Source: Hydrogenophaga sp. PAMC20947
GTDB lineage: Bacteria; Pseudomonadota; Gammaproteobacteria; Burkholderiales; Burkholderiaceae_C
DNA: 64,000 nt
Direction: 5' to 3'
NCBI RefSeq assembly: GCF_004795855.1
Contig: NZ_CP039252.1
Span: forward strand, 1,984,001 to 2,048,000
The notes under the pieces were generated by a model. That model was not told the DNA's origin. It worked only from the letters and a program-made list of their open reading frames with translations, and made no database searches. Positions 39,375-48,843 of this stretch are shown piece after piece; position 1 is the stretch's first letter, and each line of letters opens with the position of its first letter. Position numbers and translations under genes: made by a program.

Positions 39375-40859
39375 TCACTGCGAAGGCGCAGAAGCCACCC
39401 GCGCCAGCGTGCCCGGCACCGGATCGGGCTGGTAGCCGCCGCCCAATGCCCGGACCAGGCCCACTTGGGCGCTCAGCGCACGGGCATGCAGGTCCACCGC
39501 CTGCCGGCGCTGGGCCAGCACCGCGTTTTCGGCATTGAGCAAGGTCAGGTAGCCACTCAGGCCAGCGCCGTATCGTTGCTGGGCAAACGCATACGCCTCT
39601 TCAACTGCCCGCTGGGCCTGCGCCTGCTCGGCACGCTGACGGGCCAGCGATTGCAAGGTATTCAGCTGGTCTGCGGTTTCACGCACAGCATCCAGCACAG
39701 CGCCGTTGTAGGCGGCCACAGCACTGTCCAGATCGGCCGTCTTGTTGCTCAGGTTGGCGCGCAAGCTGCCCGAGTCGAAGATCGGCAAATGGATCGCCGG
39801 GCCCACACCCATCTGGCGGCTGCCCGCCTCCACCAGATTGCCCAGGCCGATGCTGGACAGGCCGGCAAATGCGGTGAGGTTGACGTTGGGGTAGAACTGC
39901 GCCTTGGCGGCCGTGATGCCCTGCGTGGCGGCCTCGATGCGCCAGCGAGCAGCCTCGATGTCGGGCCGAGTACCCAGCAAATTGGCCGGCACCGATTCAG
40001 GCACCACCAGGAGGCGCTCGTTGCTGAGCGCCGGTTTCAAAGCCGCCAGGCTCTCGGCCGGCACTGCGGCCAGGGCCGCCAGTGCGTTGCGGGTGTTGTC
40101 GATGAGCTCGTTGATCTGTTCGATCGATTGGCGGGCTTCTGGCAACGCGCCCTCACCCTGGCGCAACTCCACCTGCGTATCCAGCCCAGCGTCCACGCGC
40201 TGCCGGATCAGGCCCAGCATCTGCTCGCGCTGCGCCAGCGCCCGCTCGGCGACTGTGCGCTGGGCCAACAAACGCCCGAATTGCACGTAGGTTTGACCCA
40301 CCTGGCTGGCCAAGAGGTTGCGCGCGGCGGCCGCGTCTGCCTGAGCAGCGCGCTGCCCGCCCAGGGCCGCATCGATGGCGGCACGGTGGCGCCCGAAGAA
40401 ATCAATTTCCCAACTGCCGGCGAACTGGGCATTGGCCAAGGTCTGCGTGGAGCCGCCCAGCGGCGCTGGGTAAATGCTGGTGGCGCTGAACCGCTGGCGG
40501 GTGGCATCGGCACTGAACTGGAGCTTGGGGCCGGCGTTGCCGCCCTCAGCCGCCACCGCCGCACTGGCTTTGGCCAGGCGGGCTTCGACCACTTGCAGAC
40601 TCGGGTGCGCGGCCAGCGCCTGGCCCACCAGGGCGGTCAAAGCCGGATCACCCCAGGCCTCCCACCATTGCGCCTGCACCGAGCCGTTCGCTGGTGCAGT
40701 GGCACCGATCAAACCCAGCTGGGCCGGCTCGATGGTGTGGGCTGAAGACGAGATGCCGGCGCTGCTGGCGCAGGCCGTCAGTACCAGCGCGGCGACGGCA
40801 GACAACGCCCAGGTGGCCCCAGAGCGTCGGAGGTTGGCATTTGATTGATAGGGCTTCAT
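39375..40859 (-). CDS. NodT/OprM-family outer membrane efflux lipoprotein
   Basis: A 494-residue TolC-like factor. The signal peptide ends in a lipobox (LVLTAC), so it is lipid-anchored. Two OEP repeats with long coiled helices follow; AWWEAWGDPALTALVGQALA and YPNVNLTAFAGLSSIGLG are typical of NodT-family RND/MFS outer membrane factors. It supplies the exit duct for the EmrAB pump encoded downstream on the same strand. Confidence 0.94.
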   Translation of the reverse strand: MKPYQSNANLRRSGATWALSAVAALVLTACASSAGISSSAHTIEPAQLGLIGATAPANGSVQAQWWEAWGDPALTALVGQALAAHPSLQVVEARLAKASAAVAAEGGNAGPKLQFSADATRQRFSATSIYPAPLGGSTQTLANAQFAGSWEIDFFGRHRAAIDAALGGQRAAQADAAAARNLLASQVGQTYVQFGRLLAQRTVAERALAQREQMLGLIRQRVDAGLDTQVELRQGEGALPEARQSIEQINELIDNTRNALAALAAVPAESLAALKPALSNERLLVVPESVPANLLGTRPDIEAARWRIEAATQGITAAKAQFYPNVNLTAFAGLSSIGLGNLVEAGSRQMGVGPAIHLPIFDSGSLRANLSNKTADLDSAVAAYNGAVLDAVRETADQLNTLQSLARQRAEQAQAQRAVEEAYAFAQQRYGAGLSGYLTLLNAENAVLAQRRQAVDLHARALSAQVGLVRALGGGYQPDPVPGTLARVASAPSQ

Positions 40860-40945
40860 TTGCTTAGGCAGGTAATGGGATCAGGAAAGCGGTGCGGGAC
40901 TGTGCAGTCCGTTGGGGGAATCAGGTGTTGGTCCGCGAGGGCTGC

Positions 40946-41428
40946 TCAGCCTTCGTCGCGCAGACGATCGCCATTGACCACGATGCGCTGGAGCAGGCCT
41001 TTGAGGGTTTCCCACTCGGCCTTCGAAAAACCGTCCAGGTGAAGGTTGGTGACATCGGCCAGCACCACCGGCACGCTCTGCAAGGCCACGTCGCCTTCGG
41101 GCGTGAGCGACACATGCACCACACGACGATCGGTGAGCGAGCGCTCGCGGCGGCACAGGCCCTTTTTCTCCAGACGGTCCAGCAACCGGGTCATGGCGCC
41201 TGCATCGGTGTTGGACCAGCGAGCGAGTTCGGCCACTGTCGCCTGCCCCAGTTCGCGGATGCGCAGCAGGGGCACCCACTGGGCACTGGTCAGATCCAGC
41301 GAGGCCAGGCGTTTGTCCACTTGATGGACCATGGACAACATGGCCCGCTTCATCATGTAGCCCACGCTGTCCTGTGGGCTGTAGGTACCGGCTTGGTAAA
41401 ACTGCACGGGGGTTGAACGGCGGGGCAT
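40946..41428 (-). CDS. MarR-family regulator of the emr efflux operon
   Basis: A 160-residue MarR protein: DLTSAQWVPLLRI, the recognition helix TDAGAMTRLLDRLEKKGLC and the wing RSLTDRRVVHVSLTPEG. It is the first gene of the minus-strand efflux operon (86 bp before the OMF gene), as in E. coli mprA(emrR)-emrAB, so autoregulation and drug-responsive derepression are likely. An AT-rich region with repeated CAACTA lies about 60 bp upstream. Confidence 0.9.
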   Translation of the reverse strand: MPRRSTPVQFYQAGTYSPQDSVGYMMKRAMLSMVHQVDKRLASLDLTSAQWVPLLRIRELGQATVAELARWSNTDAGAMTRLLDRLEKKGLCRRERSLTDRRVVHVSLTPEGDVALQSVPVVLADVTNLHLDGFSKAEWETLKGLLQRIVVNGDRLRDEG

Positions 41429-41485
41429 GGTGTCGGGAAGCAGGTGGTTGACAAGGAATCAGGGACAGCCGCAATTTTACATGCC

Positions 41486-41511
41486 TAGACAACTACTTCT
41501 CAGGCAACTAA
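41486..41511 (-). promoter_or_regulatory. candidate operator/promoter of the emr operon
   Basis: Two copies of TAGTTG (minus strand), at 41495-41490 and 41510-41505, lie 15 bp apart in the AT-rich stretch before the MarR gene, flanked by TTTAGTTGCC and AGTAGTTGTCTAGG. Repeats of this type are common MarR operators. No footprint-like symmetry is complete, so this is tentative. Confidence 0.4.
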
Positions 41512-41569
41512 ATTATCCCCTGGGGAATCATGGGCTTTGGCGGTCCCCTCAATGCCGCCGCCAGACGCA

Positions 41570-41594
41570 AAAAAGGCCCACAAGGGGCCTTTTT
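41570..41594 (-). terminator. bidirectional intrinsic terminator after the 56-residue ORF
   Basis: AAAAAGGCCC and GGGCCTTTTT are 10-bp complementary arms (41570-41579, 41585-41594) around a 5-nt loop, giving a GC core with a T-run on either strand. On the minus strand it lies 27 bp after the small ORF stop and separates it from the efflux operon region. Confidence 0.8.
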
Positions 41595-41621
41595 CACCAA
41601 ATCGCAGGAATTACCCAGCGA

Positions 41622-41792
41622 TCAGCCCCCTTTGTTGGGACGCTTTCCTGGGTTCTTTTTGGAACGGGTGGAAACACCGCGCTCCAGGCTCACGCGCTGA
41701 CCGCGACCGGGCGTGCCCGGGGTCATACCAGCGATGGGGGTCGGACGGGGAGTGCGTTTGCGGTCCGCTTCGGTGACGATTTTATTGCCCAT
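41622..41792 (-). CDS. 56-residue basic hypothetical protein
   Basis: An ORF beginning MGNKIVTEADRKRTP and ending KKNPGKRPNKGG. It is strongly basic (about 14 Lys/Arg in 56 residues), rich in Pro, Gly and Thr, and has no hydrophobic segment, so it is probably cytosolic and nucleic-acid or ribosome associated. A good intrinsic terminator lies 27 bp after its stop, and the codon third positions are GC-rich, which supports a real gene. Only a weak GGAA is seen before the ATG. I do not recognise the family. Confidence 0.65.
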   Translation of the reverse strand: MGNKIVTEADRKRTPRPTPIAGMTPGTPGRGQRVSLERGVSTRSKKNPGKRPNKGG

Positions 41793-41877
41793 GACAGTTC
41801 CAGAGAGAAAGGGTTGAAAACCCCCTATTGGACCACACGCGCTGACCTACCCACTCTGGCGTTAGGCTCAGGCCACC

Positions 41878-44436
41878 ATGTTCGCCTTATTGACCACGTT
41901 TTCCTGGCAGGAATTGCGCCACAACCCCTGGCGCAATGCCTCGGCCGTGGTGGCGGTGATGCTGGGCGTCGCACTCGCCCTGGCCGTGCACCTGATCAAT
42001 GCCTCGGCCCTCCAGGAGTTCGCCAGCGCCGTGAGTTCCGTCAACGGCAAACCCGACACCGAGTTGCGTGCCCGCCAGGGCTCGCTGGACGACACCTGGC
42101 TCGCACGCGTGCAAGCCCAGCCTCTGGTTTCGGTGGCCAGTCCGGTGCTGGCGCTGCGCACCTCGATGCAGGCCCCCGACGGACAACGCCTGGCGGTGGA
42201 ACTGCTGGGCGTGGACGCCTTGAGCGTGGGCAGCGTTTCGCCAGCCCTGATGCCCATCCTCGAGGCGCGCGCCGACCGGCTCGACCTGTTTGCGCCCGAC
42301 ACGGTGTTTCTCAACCCGGCTGCCCGCCGGGCGCTGGGGTCGGACCCGTTGACGCTCCAGGTCCAGAGCGGACTTCGCTGGCACACCCTGCGGGTCGCCG
42401 GCACAGTGAACGCCCCCGGCGCGCCCTTGATCGTGATGGACATCGCCGCAGCCCAGGAACTCACCGACCGCGTAGGCTCTATCAGCCGCATCGATCTGCG
42501 GCTGATACCGGGCGCCAGCAGCGAAGCCCTGCAACAGGCGCTGGCTTTGCCGGTGGAACTGATTTTGCAGCGCCCGGAACAGGCGGGGGAACGCGCCAGC
42601 AACCTCTCGCGGGCCTACCGGGTCAACCTCACGGTGCTGGCGCTGGTGGCCCTGTTCACCGGTGCGTTTCTGGTGTTTTCGGTGCTGTCGCTGTCGGTGG
42701 CGCGGCGACAGCAGCAGTTTGCGCTGCTCGGGGTGCTGGGCTTGTCGGCGCCCGAGCGCCTGCGCCTGGTGTTGGCGGAATCGGCGCTGCTGGGCAGCCT
42801 GGGCAGTACCCTGGGTGTGGCGCTGGGCACGGGCCTCGCCGCGCTCGCACTGACCGTTCTGGGCGGGGACCTGGGGGGGGGCTATTTTTCCGGAGATTCG
42901 CCCAGTCTGCAATGGAGCTGGGGCGCTGCGCTGCTGTATGGCGCACTGGGCGTGGCCGCCTCGGTGGTCGGCGGCTGGTGGCCCGCGCGCGCCACGGCGC
43001 AGCTCGCACCTGCCCTGGCACTCAAGGGCCTGGGCGCTGCGCCGGTGATCGGAGGTCGCTCTCATGCCCCCGCCATTGGACTGATGATCCTGGCGATCGC
43101 GCTGGCTTGGGCACCCCCTGTGGCCGGCATTCCCCTGGCCGCCTACCTGGCCGTCGGGTTGTTGCTGGTGGGCGGCATCGCCGCCTTGCCTCTGGCGGTG
43201 GCCGTGGTCTTGAACCGGCTCGCCCCTTGGGCCGCACACCACACCCTGCCCATGCTCGCGGTCGAGCGCTCTCGGCGTCTGCGCGAAACCGCCGCAGTGG
43301 CCACCAGCGGCGTGGTCGCCAGCCTGGCCCTGTCAGTGGCCCTGACCGTGATGGTGGCGAGTTTTCGCGACTCGGTGACCCAATGGCTTGACGGCGTGCT
43401 GCCTGCCGAGCTGTATGTGCGCGCTGGCTCGTCATCCGGCGAGAGCAACCCGCTGCCAACCGACTTTGTGACCGCCGTCAGCAAAGTGCCCGGCGTTTTG
43501 CGCGCAGAGCCGTTGCGTACCGCACCGTTCCTGATGAATCCGGCCCTGCCACCCGTGACCTTGCTGGCACGCCCGCTGGCGGCCGCCGACGGATCACACG
43601 CCGGCCAGACCTTGCCTTTGCTCGCCAACCCGGTCGCCCCGCCCATCCCGGCACGGGGCGAGACCGTGGTGCCGGTCTATGTAAGCGAAGCCATGGTCGA
43701 CCTGCACGGCGCGAAGGTGGGCCAATGGCTGCCCGACCTGGCCCCGGCCTTTGGTGAGCGCGCCGCCCACACGCGTTTTTTCGTGGCTGGTGTGTGGCGC
43801 GACTACGCCCGCCAACACGGCAGCGTGGTGATGGACCGCGACGACTACGTGCGCCTGTCAGGTGACGAGCGCGTCAACGACCTGGCCCTGCACCTGAGCG
43901 CAGAGGCCAGCGAGGTCGGCGTGCGCGAGGCCATTCGCGCTTTGGCACGGACCATGGGCGCAGAAAGTCTCATCGAATTCGCCTCGGCCAGCGAGATCCG
44001 CGCAACCTCGCTGCGCATCTTCGATCGCAGCTTTGCCGTGACCTACTGGCTGCAGGCTGTGGCCATCGGCATTGGTCTGTTCGGCGTGGCGGCGAGCTTC
44101 AGCGCACAGGTGCTGGCGCGCCGGCGCGAGTTTGGCTTGCTGGCCCATCTGGGGCTCACCCGGCGGCAAATCCTGGGTGTGGTGGCGCTGGAAGGTCTGG
44201 CGTGGACATCGCTGGGCGCACTCGCCGGCCTTGCCCTGGGGCTGGCGGTGAGCGTGGTGCTGGTGCACGTGGTCAACCCCCAAAGTTTTCACTGGACCAT
44301 GGACCTGGCCCTGCCCGGGTGGCGTCTGGCCGCGCTGTGCGCAGCCGTGATCGTGGCAGGCACCTTGACCGCCTGGCTGGCTGGCCGAGCCGCCGCCGGC
44401 CGCGACGCGGTGCAGGCGGTCAAACAAGACTGGTGA
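41878..44436 (+). CDS. FtsX-family ABC transporter permease without adjacent ATPase
   Basis: An 852-residue protein with an N-terminal helix (about 15-40), a periplasmic domain, a first FtsX core (about 255-370), middle helices (about 385-500), a second periplasmic domain and a second FtsX core (about 725-845). This is the layout of LolE/YbbP/AttFG-type permeases. Its neighbours are a PLP enzyme and a CrtC/AttH-like protein, an arrangement similar to att operons, but no ATP-binding gene is next to it. It must use an ATPase encoded elsewhere. Confidence 0.88.
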   Translation: MFALLTTFSWQELRHNPWRNASAVVAVMLGVALALAVHLINASALQEFASAVSSVNGKPDTELRARQGSLDDTWLARVQAQPLVSVASPVLALRTSMQAPDGQRLAVELLGVDALSVGSVSPALMPILEARADRLDLFAPDTVFLNPAARRALGSDPLTLQVQSGLRWHTLRVAGTVNAPGAPLIVMDIAAAQELTDRVGSISRIDLRLIPGASSEALQQALALPVELILQRPEQAGERASNLSRAYRVNLTVLALVALFTGAFLVFSVLSLSVARRQQQFALLGVLGLSAPERLRLVLAESALLGSLGSTLGVALGTGLAALALTVLGGDLGGGYFSGDSPSLQWSWGAALLYGALGVAASVVGGWWPARATAQLAPALALKGLGAAPVIGGRSHAPAIGLMILAIALAWAPPVAGIPLAAYLAVGLLLVGGIAALPLAVAVVLNRLAPWAAHHTLPMLAVERSRRLRETAAVATSGVVASLALSVALTVMVASFRDSVTQWLDGVLPAELYVRAGSSSGESNPLPTDFVTAVSKVPGVLRAEPLRTAPFLMNPALPPVTLLARPLAAADGSHAGQTLPLLANPVAPPIPARGETVVPVYVSEAMVDLHGAKVGQWLPDLAPAFGERAAHTRFFVAGVWRDYARQHGSVVMDRDDYVRLSGDERVNDLALHLSAEASEVGVREAIRALARTMGAESLIEFASASEIRATSLRIFDRSFAVTYWLQAVAIGIGLFGVAASFSAQVLARRREFGLLAHLGLTRRQILGVVALEGLAWTSLGALAGLALGLAVSVVLVHVVNPQSFHWTMDLALPGWRLAALCAAVIVAGTLTAWLAGRAAAGRDAVQAVKQDW

Positions 44437-44465
44437 TCAGTCCGCCCTCACGCGACAATCAACCC

Positions 44466-45527
44466 ATGACCAACGCCCACACCTGGACCCACCGCGCGCT
44501 CGCCCTGATCGAAGCCGACTACTGCCGCAGCGCCGACACCCACCTGATCGCCCTGCCCCTGCCCGCCTGGCAGGCACTCGGCATCGACCTCTACCTCAAA
44601 GACGAATCCACCCACCCCACCGGCAGCCTCAAACACCGGCTGGCCCGTTCGCTGTTCCTCTATGCCCTGTGCAACGGCTGGCTGAACGAAGGCACCACCG
44701 TGGTGGAAGCCTCCAGTGGCTCGACCGCCGTCAGCGAAGCCTACTTCGCGCGCCTGCTGGGCCTGCCGTTTGTGGCCGTGATGCCCCGCAACACCTCCCA
44801 GGAAAAAATCGACCAAATCGCGTTTTATGAAGGGCAATGCCACTTTGTGGACTCGGCGGGCGAGGTTTACGCGGCCGCACAAGACATAGCCCAGGCCCGC
44901 GGCGGCCACTACATGGACCAGTTCACCTACGCCGAGCGGGCGACCGACTGGCGGGGCAACAACAACATCGCACAAAGCATCTTCGACCAGATGGCACGCG
45001 AGCGCTTTCCGATTCCCCATTGGATCGTGGCCGGCGCTGGCACCGGCGGCACCAGCGCCACGATCGGTCGGTATCTGCGCTTCCTGGGTCACCCCACGGC
45101 GTTGTGCGTTCCCGACCCCGAGGGTTCGGTCTTCGCGCGTTACCACCGGGAGCGCGATGCCAGCGCGACGGCGCCCGGCTCTCGCATTGAAGGCATCGGT
45201 CGGCCCCGGGTCGAGCCCAGCTTCATCCCGACGCTCATCGATCACATGATCGAAGTCACCGACGCCGATTCCGTGGCCGCCATGCACAGCCTGTGTGGCC
45301 TGCTGGGGCGCCGCGTGGGACCTTCGACCGGCACCAACCTGGTCGCCATGCTCGCGCTGGCGCAGGGCATGAAAGACCGCGGCGAATCGGGGTCCATCGT
45401 CTCGCTGCTGTGCGACAGCGGAGAGCGCTACCTCAAGACCTACTTCGACACCACTTGGGCACAGGCCCGATTTGGTGACACGTCCACCGCTCGCGAACGG
45501 CTGCAGCAACAGCTGCTGGCCTTGTAA
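44466..45527 (+). CDS. PLP-dependent cysteine synthase-family enzyme
   Basis: A 353-residue fold-type II PLP enzyme. The Schiff-base lysine is in [11 protein letters not shown] (about residue 58), the substrate loop in [16 protein letters not shown], and the phosphate-binding glycine loop in [16 protein letters not shown]. The group is distinct from CysK/CysM and often annotated PLP-dependent cysteine synthase family; true substrates are not established. It starts 29 bp after the permease and 21 bp before the CrtC-like gene, so the three are one transcript. Confidence 0.85.
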   Translation: MTNAHTWTHRALALIEADYCRSADTHLIALPLPAWQALGIDLYLKDESTHPTGSLKHRLARSLFLYALCNGWLNEGTTVVEASSGSTAVSEAYFARLLGLPFVAVMPRNTSQEKIDQIAFYEGQCHFVDSAGEVYAAAQDIAQARGGHYMDQFTYAERATDWRGNNNIAQSIFDQMARERFPIPHWIVAGAGTGGTSATIGRYLRFLGHPTALCVPDPEGSVFARYHRERDASATAPGSRIEGIGRPRVEPSFIPTLIDHMIEVTDADSVAAMHSLCGLLGRRVGPSTGTNLVAMLALAQGMKDRGESGSIVSLLCDSGERYLKTYFDTTWAQARFGDTSTARERLQQQLLAL

Positions 45528-45548
45528 GCGCAAGCCCCGACGCTGGCC

Positions 45549-46694
45549 ATGACCGGTTTCACACGCCGCCACTACCTGCTGGGACTGGCGGGCCTGTCCC
45601 TGGCGCCCGGCGGGGTGCTGGCCGAAGCCAGCCCACAGGGACGCCTGCTGCAGCCCCGACCGTTGCGGTTTCCCAGCGACAACGGCAGCCACAATCACAC
45701 CCGCACCGAATGGTGGTACCTCACCGGTCATGCCTTGGGCAGTCAGGGCCAGACACTGGGGTTTCAAGTCACCTTTTTCCGCAGTCGCATCGACGCCGCC
45801 CAGTCCCTGCGCAGCCGCCTGGCCGCACGCCAGCTGCTGTTTGCCCACGCTGCAATCACCGACGTCCAGGGGCAGCGCCTGTGGCACGACCAGCGCATCG
45901 CCCGCTGGAATGGTGAGGTGCCAGCGCGCGAAGACCATCGCACCGGCTTGGGCACCGCTTTTGCCGACGACGCTGACACCGCCATTCGCCTGAAAGACTG
46001 GTCGATGCAACGGCTGGAAGACGGCCGGTACCGCGTTCGCGTGCAAGCAGCAGAATTGGCCATCGCCATCGATGCGCGGCCGGAACAAACCCATTTATTG
46101 CAAGGCCAGCAGGGCCTTTCGCGCAAGGGGCCGGAGCCCAGCCAAAGCAGCTTTTATGTCAGCCACCCGCAACTCAGCGTGAGCGGATCGCTGCGCATTC
46201 AGGCCCGCGAAATACCCCTGCAGTCCGGCCGCGCATGGCTGGACCACGAGTGGAGTGAAGCCCTGTTACACCCTGAGGCTGTGGGATGGGACTGGATCGG
46301 CATGAACCTCTTCGATGGCAGCAGCCTCACCGCTTTTCGCTTGCGCCGGGCCGATGGTTCGGCCGTCTGGGCGGGCGGCTCATGGCGCACAGCGGCGCAA
46401 GGCAACGACTCAATGAGCGCTCAAATTTTCGGCGCCCGGAACGTGGAGTTTGAGCCGCTGCGCTGGTGGACCAGCCCCGCCACCCAGGCCCGCTACCCGG
46501 TCGAGTGGCGGGTGAAAACCCCCGCAGGCGTTTTCACCGTCAAGGCACTGCTCGATGACCAGGAGCTCGACAGCCGCCAAAGCACAGGCACCGTCTATTG
46601 GGAAGGCCTCTCCGATCTCTTGAGCGAGTCAGGACAACGCATGGGGCGCGGCTACCTGGAGATGACGGGCTACGCACAGCCATTGGTGTTGTAG
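45549..46694 (+). CDS. exported CrtC/AttH-like lipocalin-fold protein
   Basis: A 381-residue protein of the AttH/CrtC (predicted secreted hydrolase, COG5621) family. It begins with a twin-arginine-like signal (FTRRHYLLGLAG). The core motifs EWWYLTGHA, LGFQVTFFRSR, LLFAHAAITDV, LDHEWSEALLHPEAVGWDWI and YWEGLSDLLSESG match the paired lipocalin-like domains. The family includes carotenoid hydratase CrtC, but no other carotenoid gene is nearby; AttH-type function with the FtsX permease is a better guess. Its 3' end (46569-46675) is repeated in diverged form at 47085-47191. Confidence 0.85.
   Translation: MTGFTRRHYLLGLAGLSLAPGGVLAEASPQGRLLQPRPLRFPSDNGSHNHTRTEWWYLTGHALGSQGQTLGFQVTFFRSRIDAAQSLRSRLAARQLLFAHAAITDVQGQRLWHDQRIARWNGEVPAREDHRTGLGTAFADDADTAIRLKDWSMQRLEDGRYRVRVQAAELAIAIDARPEQTHLLQGQQGLSRKGPEPSQSSFYVSHPQLSVSGSLRIQAREIPLQSGRAWLDHEWSEALLHPEAVGWDWIGMNLFDGSSLTAFRLRRADGSAVWAGGSWRTAAQGNDSMSAQIFGARNVEFEPLRWWTSPATQARYPVEWRVKTPAGVFTVKALLDDQELDSRQSTGTVYWEGLSDLLSESGQRMGRGYLEMTGYAQPLVL
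46569..46675 (+). repeat. copy 1 of a 107-bp diverged repeat (3' end of the CrtC/AttH-like gene)
   Basis: Aligned without gaps against 47085-47191, about 81 of 107 bases agree by hand count. This copy is inside the intact gene and encodes DSRQSTGTVYWEGLSDLL onward. Confidence 0.75.
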
Positions 46695-46754
46695 CCAGCG
46701 CCGGTCACCCCATTCTTCCACGAGGCTTGTGGAGCAAACAAACCCTGCACCAGA

Positions 46755-47084
46755 CACGATGGAGGCCGAGTGCTCAAACACCTCGTCGGTGGCCTCCATC
46801 GCGGTGATGCCATGGGTCTTCTCGATCTGCTTGCCCACTTCGGTCTCGGTGCTGTGGAAGGCCGGAAGGCAATGCATGAAATACACACGGGGGTTTCCCG
46901 TCTTTTTCATGGCTTCGGCGTTCACCTGGTAAGGCATCAGCCACTGGATGCGCTCGATCCAGACTGCTTCGGGGCCCCCCATGGCGACCCAGACGTCGGT
47001 GTACAGAAAGTCGCAGCCCTTCACGCCGTCGACCACGTCTTCGGGCCGCAAGATCCGCGCGCCACTGTCTTTGGCCAGGGACCA
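46755..47084 (-). pseudogene. argF: ornithine carbamoyltransferase (argF) internal fragment
   Basis: An open stretch of 110 codons that reads as the C-terminal half of ornithine carbamoyltransferase: DFLYTDVWVAMGGPEAVWIE, RIQWLMPYQVNAEAM, and FMHCLPAFHSTETEVGKQIE with the HCLP ornithine-binding motif. The N-terminal carbamoyl-phosphate domain is missing, and homology stops before the final helices at SIV. It has no proper start. The upstream edge coincides exactly with the start of the crtC-like repeat copy 2 at 47085. It cannot give active enzyme. A full argF elsewhere in the genome is expected. Confidence 0.85.
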
Positions 47085-47191
47085 GACAGCCGGAGAAGCA
47101 CGGAAACCGCCTATTGGACGGGCTTCTCCAAACGCTTGAGCGGGTCAGGACACCGCGTGGGGCACCGCGACCGATCGATGACCGGCTGCGC
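47085..47191 (+). pseudogene. copy 2 of the 107-bp repeat, remnant of a CrtC/AttH-like gene end
   Basis: Same length as copy 1 and gapless. In the same frame it reads DSRRSTETAYWTGFSKRL then SGSGHRVGHRDRSMTGCA, clearly related to the C-terminus of the intact gene. The rest of the duplicated gene is absent; an inverted argF fragment abuts it. Codon-level divergence means the duplication is old or the piece came from a homologue in another strain. Confidence 0.7.
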
Positions 47192-47223
47192 CCGGTGTTG
47201 CAGCGGTGACTGGACGTCAACGC

Positions 47224-48489
47224 CTAAGGCGTGTTTTTGGTTTTCGTTTTCGTTTTCGTTTGGGTCTGAGTCTGGGTCTGCGTTTGCACCTGCCCCTTTT
47301 CGTGCCCATGCGCGTGCGCCGTCTCGTGCACCGGCTCCAGTTCCATCTCCATTTCGTGTCCCTGCTCCTGCCCCTCCGTCATCACGAGCAAATGTATGAA
47401 ATGCAGCTTCGCCACCACTTCATGCGGGAGCACAAAGGGGTAGAAGTCGGGTTGCCCCATGGCGCGCGACATGCCGTTGAGCAGCATGGTCAGCTGGGTC
47501 CAGCGGTTCAGGAAATCCAGAAACCGCTCGGCATCGGGATGCTCGGGCAGGTAGAGCGCGGTGGTGTCGAATGGCGTGAAATCGAGCTGCGCAGTGTCCA
47601 GCGACAAACCGTAGCTGGATGCGGTGTCGACGGTGTCGCGCATGTGCATGTAATGCGCCCAGCACTCAGCCCAATCCTCCCAAGGGTGCACGCTGGCGTA
47701 GGCGCTGACGAAGTGCAAAGGCCAATCCGGATTGGGACCGTCTTCGTAGCTTTTCTTCAGACTCTCGGCGTAATCCTGGTTTTCGTCGCCAAACAGCTCC
47801 CGAAATGCGGGCAGCCACTTGCTGCCCGGGTTGTCGACCAGGCGGTACCAGTAGTAGTGTCCGATCTCATGGCGAAAGTGCCCCACCAAGGTTCGATAAG
47901 GCTCGTTCATGGCCAGACGCGTGCGTTCGCGTTTGACATCATCGGCTTCGGCCACGTTCAGTGTGATCAAGCCGTCGTCGTGACCGGTCATCACATGTTC
48001 ACCGTGCCCAATAGAGCGCAGGAGATCAAACATCAAGCCGTCTTCTGGGTCTTCCGTTTCGCGTGAGGCAACCGGCAAGCCCATCACCAGCAGGGCAGAC
48101 ACCACGCGGCGCTTGGCCTGCTCCACCCGGCCCCACAACTCGCCATTGTCCGGATGCTGTGAATCATCCAGCTTCGGGATGGTGCGGTTGAGCCGGCAGG
48201 CACGGCAGAGCTGGTGGTGCTCGTCTTTCTCGGACTCGGGCAGCAGCCAGTTGCAGTTCGCCGGGGTGTCCCGGTTTCCACAGAACACAAAACCCGGCTC
48301 AGTGGAGTGGCTTTCGACCCAGGTGTCGGGTTCAACACCATCCTCCAGGGACATCAGGCGCCCCTGCGCGGGGTCATAGCCCAGCAGCGTTTCGCAAGCC
48401 AGGCACCGGCTGTTGACGAAAAAAATCGCTTGCCCGCACTGGCAGGTATAAACCCGCACGGTCTGCACCATGGGGGGCGTGGAGTGCAT
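47224..48489 (-). CDS. zinc-ribbon putative zinc-dependent metallopeptidase
   Basis: About 421 residues. An N-terminal zinc ribbon has Cys pairs CQCG and CLAC, then CGN and CRAC. The central peptidase domain has HEIGHYYW, a HExxH zincin motif, with EDWAECWAHYMH downstream as probable third ligand region. The combination matches the zinc-ribbon plus Peptidase_Mx family. The C-terminal tail is a Gln-Thr/Lys-Thr dipeptide repeat. Start uncertain between 48489 and 48471 (the family begins just before the ribbon); neither has a clear ribosome binding site. No secretion signal. Confidence 0.8.
   Translation of the reverse strand: MHSTPPMVQTVRVYTCQCGQAIFFVNSRCLACETLLGYDPAQGRLMSLEDGVEPDTWVESHSTEPGFVFCGNRDTPANCNWLLPESEKDEHHQLCRACRLNRTIPKLDDSQHPDNGELWGRVEQAKRRVVSALLVMGLPVASRETEDPEDGLMFDLLRSIGHGEHVMTGHDDGLITLNVAEADDVKRERTRLAMNEPYRTLVGHFRHEIGHYYWYRLVDNPGSKWLPAFRELFGDENQDYAESLKKSYEDGPNPDWPLHFVSAYASVHPWEDWAECWAHYMHMRDTVDTASSYGLSLDTAQLDFTPFDTTALYLPEHPDAERFLDFLNRWTQLTMLLNGMSRAMGQPDFYPFVLPHEVVAKLHFIHLLVMTEGQEQGHEMEMELEPVHETAHAHGHEKGQVQTQTQTQTQTKTKTKTKNTP
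47239..47286 (-). repeat. hexanucleotide tandem repeat in the metallopeptidase 3' end
   Basis: Eight imperfect 6-bp units (GGTTTT, CGTTTT twice, CGTTTG, GGTCTG, AGTCTG, GGTCTG, CGTTTG on the plus strand). They encode an alternating QT/KT tail. Because the unit is a multiple of three, slippage would change tail length and not the frame. Confidence 0.8.
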
Positions 48490-48843
48490 GGGAAGCATGG
48501 CAGCAGCAGAGAGCGTGTTGGACAAGGTGGTGGTTCCATTGGAGGCCAATCCCCTGATCACCATGGAGGGCAATGGCGAGGGTGGCGCGCTGACCATCAG
48601 CGCAAGAAGCTGAGTTTGCCACGCTTCGCTCGCATGTCGTACCAAGCTGATTCCTTGCCATTCAGTGAACGTTCATCGTTGACGATTGGTGTGGTGGTAC
48701 AGGCCTGAGGGTGCAAATGAACCGCTGTGATTGCTCAAGGCGAGGCAAAAACCACTGCCATCACTCAGCCATGCCGAGGATTTTCAGCGAAGCCATCGGC
48801 AAAAAGACGCGGTTTCATGCGCCTGACAGCGTGCAACACCCAC

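Noticed and set aside
41427..43391. A 654-residue plus-strand frame overlapping the FtsX permease
   Set aside because: Gly/Arg-rich out-of-frame reading; the permease frame has proper membrane helices and neighbours with short spacing.
45549..46694. Carotenoid 1,2-hydratase in a pigment cluster
   Set aside because: Only the family resemblance supports it; no crtB, crtI or other carotenoid gene is present in the window.
47239..47286. Possible CRISPR or phase-variable tract
   Set aside because: Units are 6 bp, without spacers; 6 is a multiple of three, so slippage would not switch the frame.
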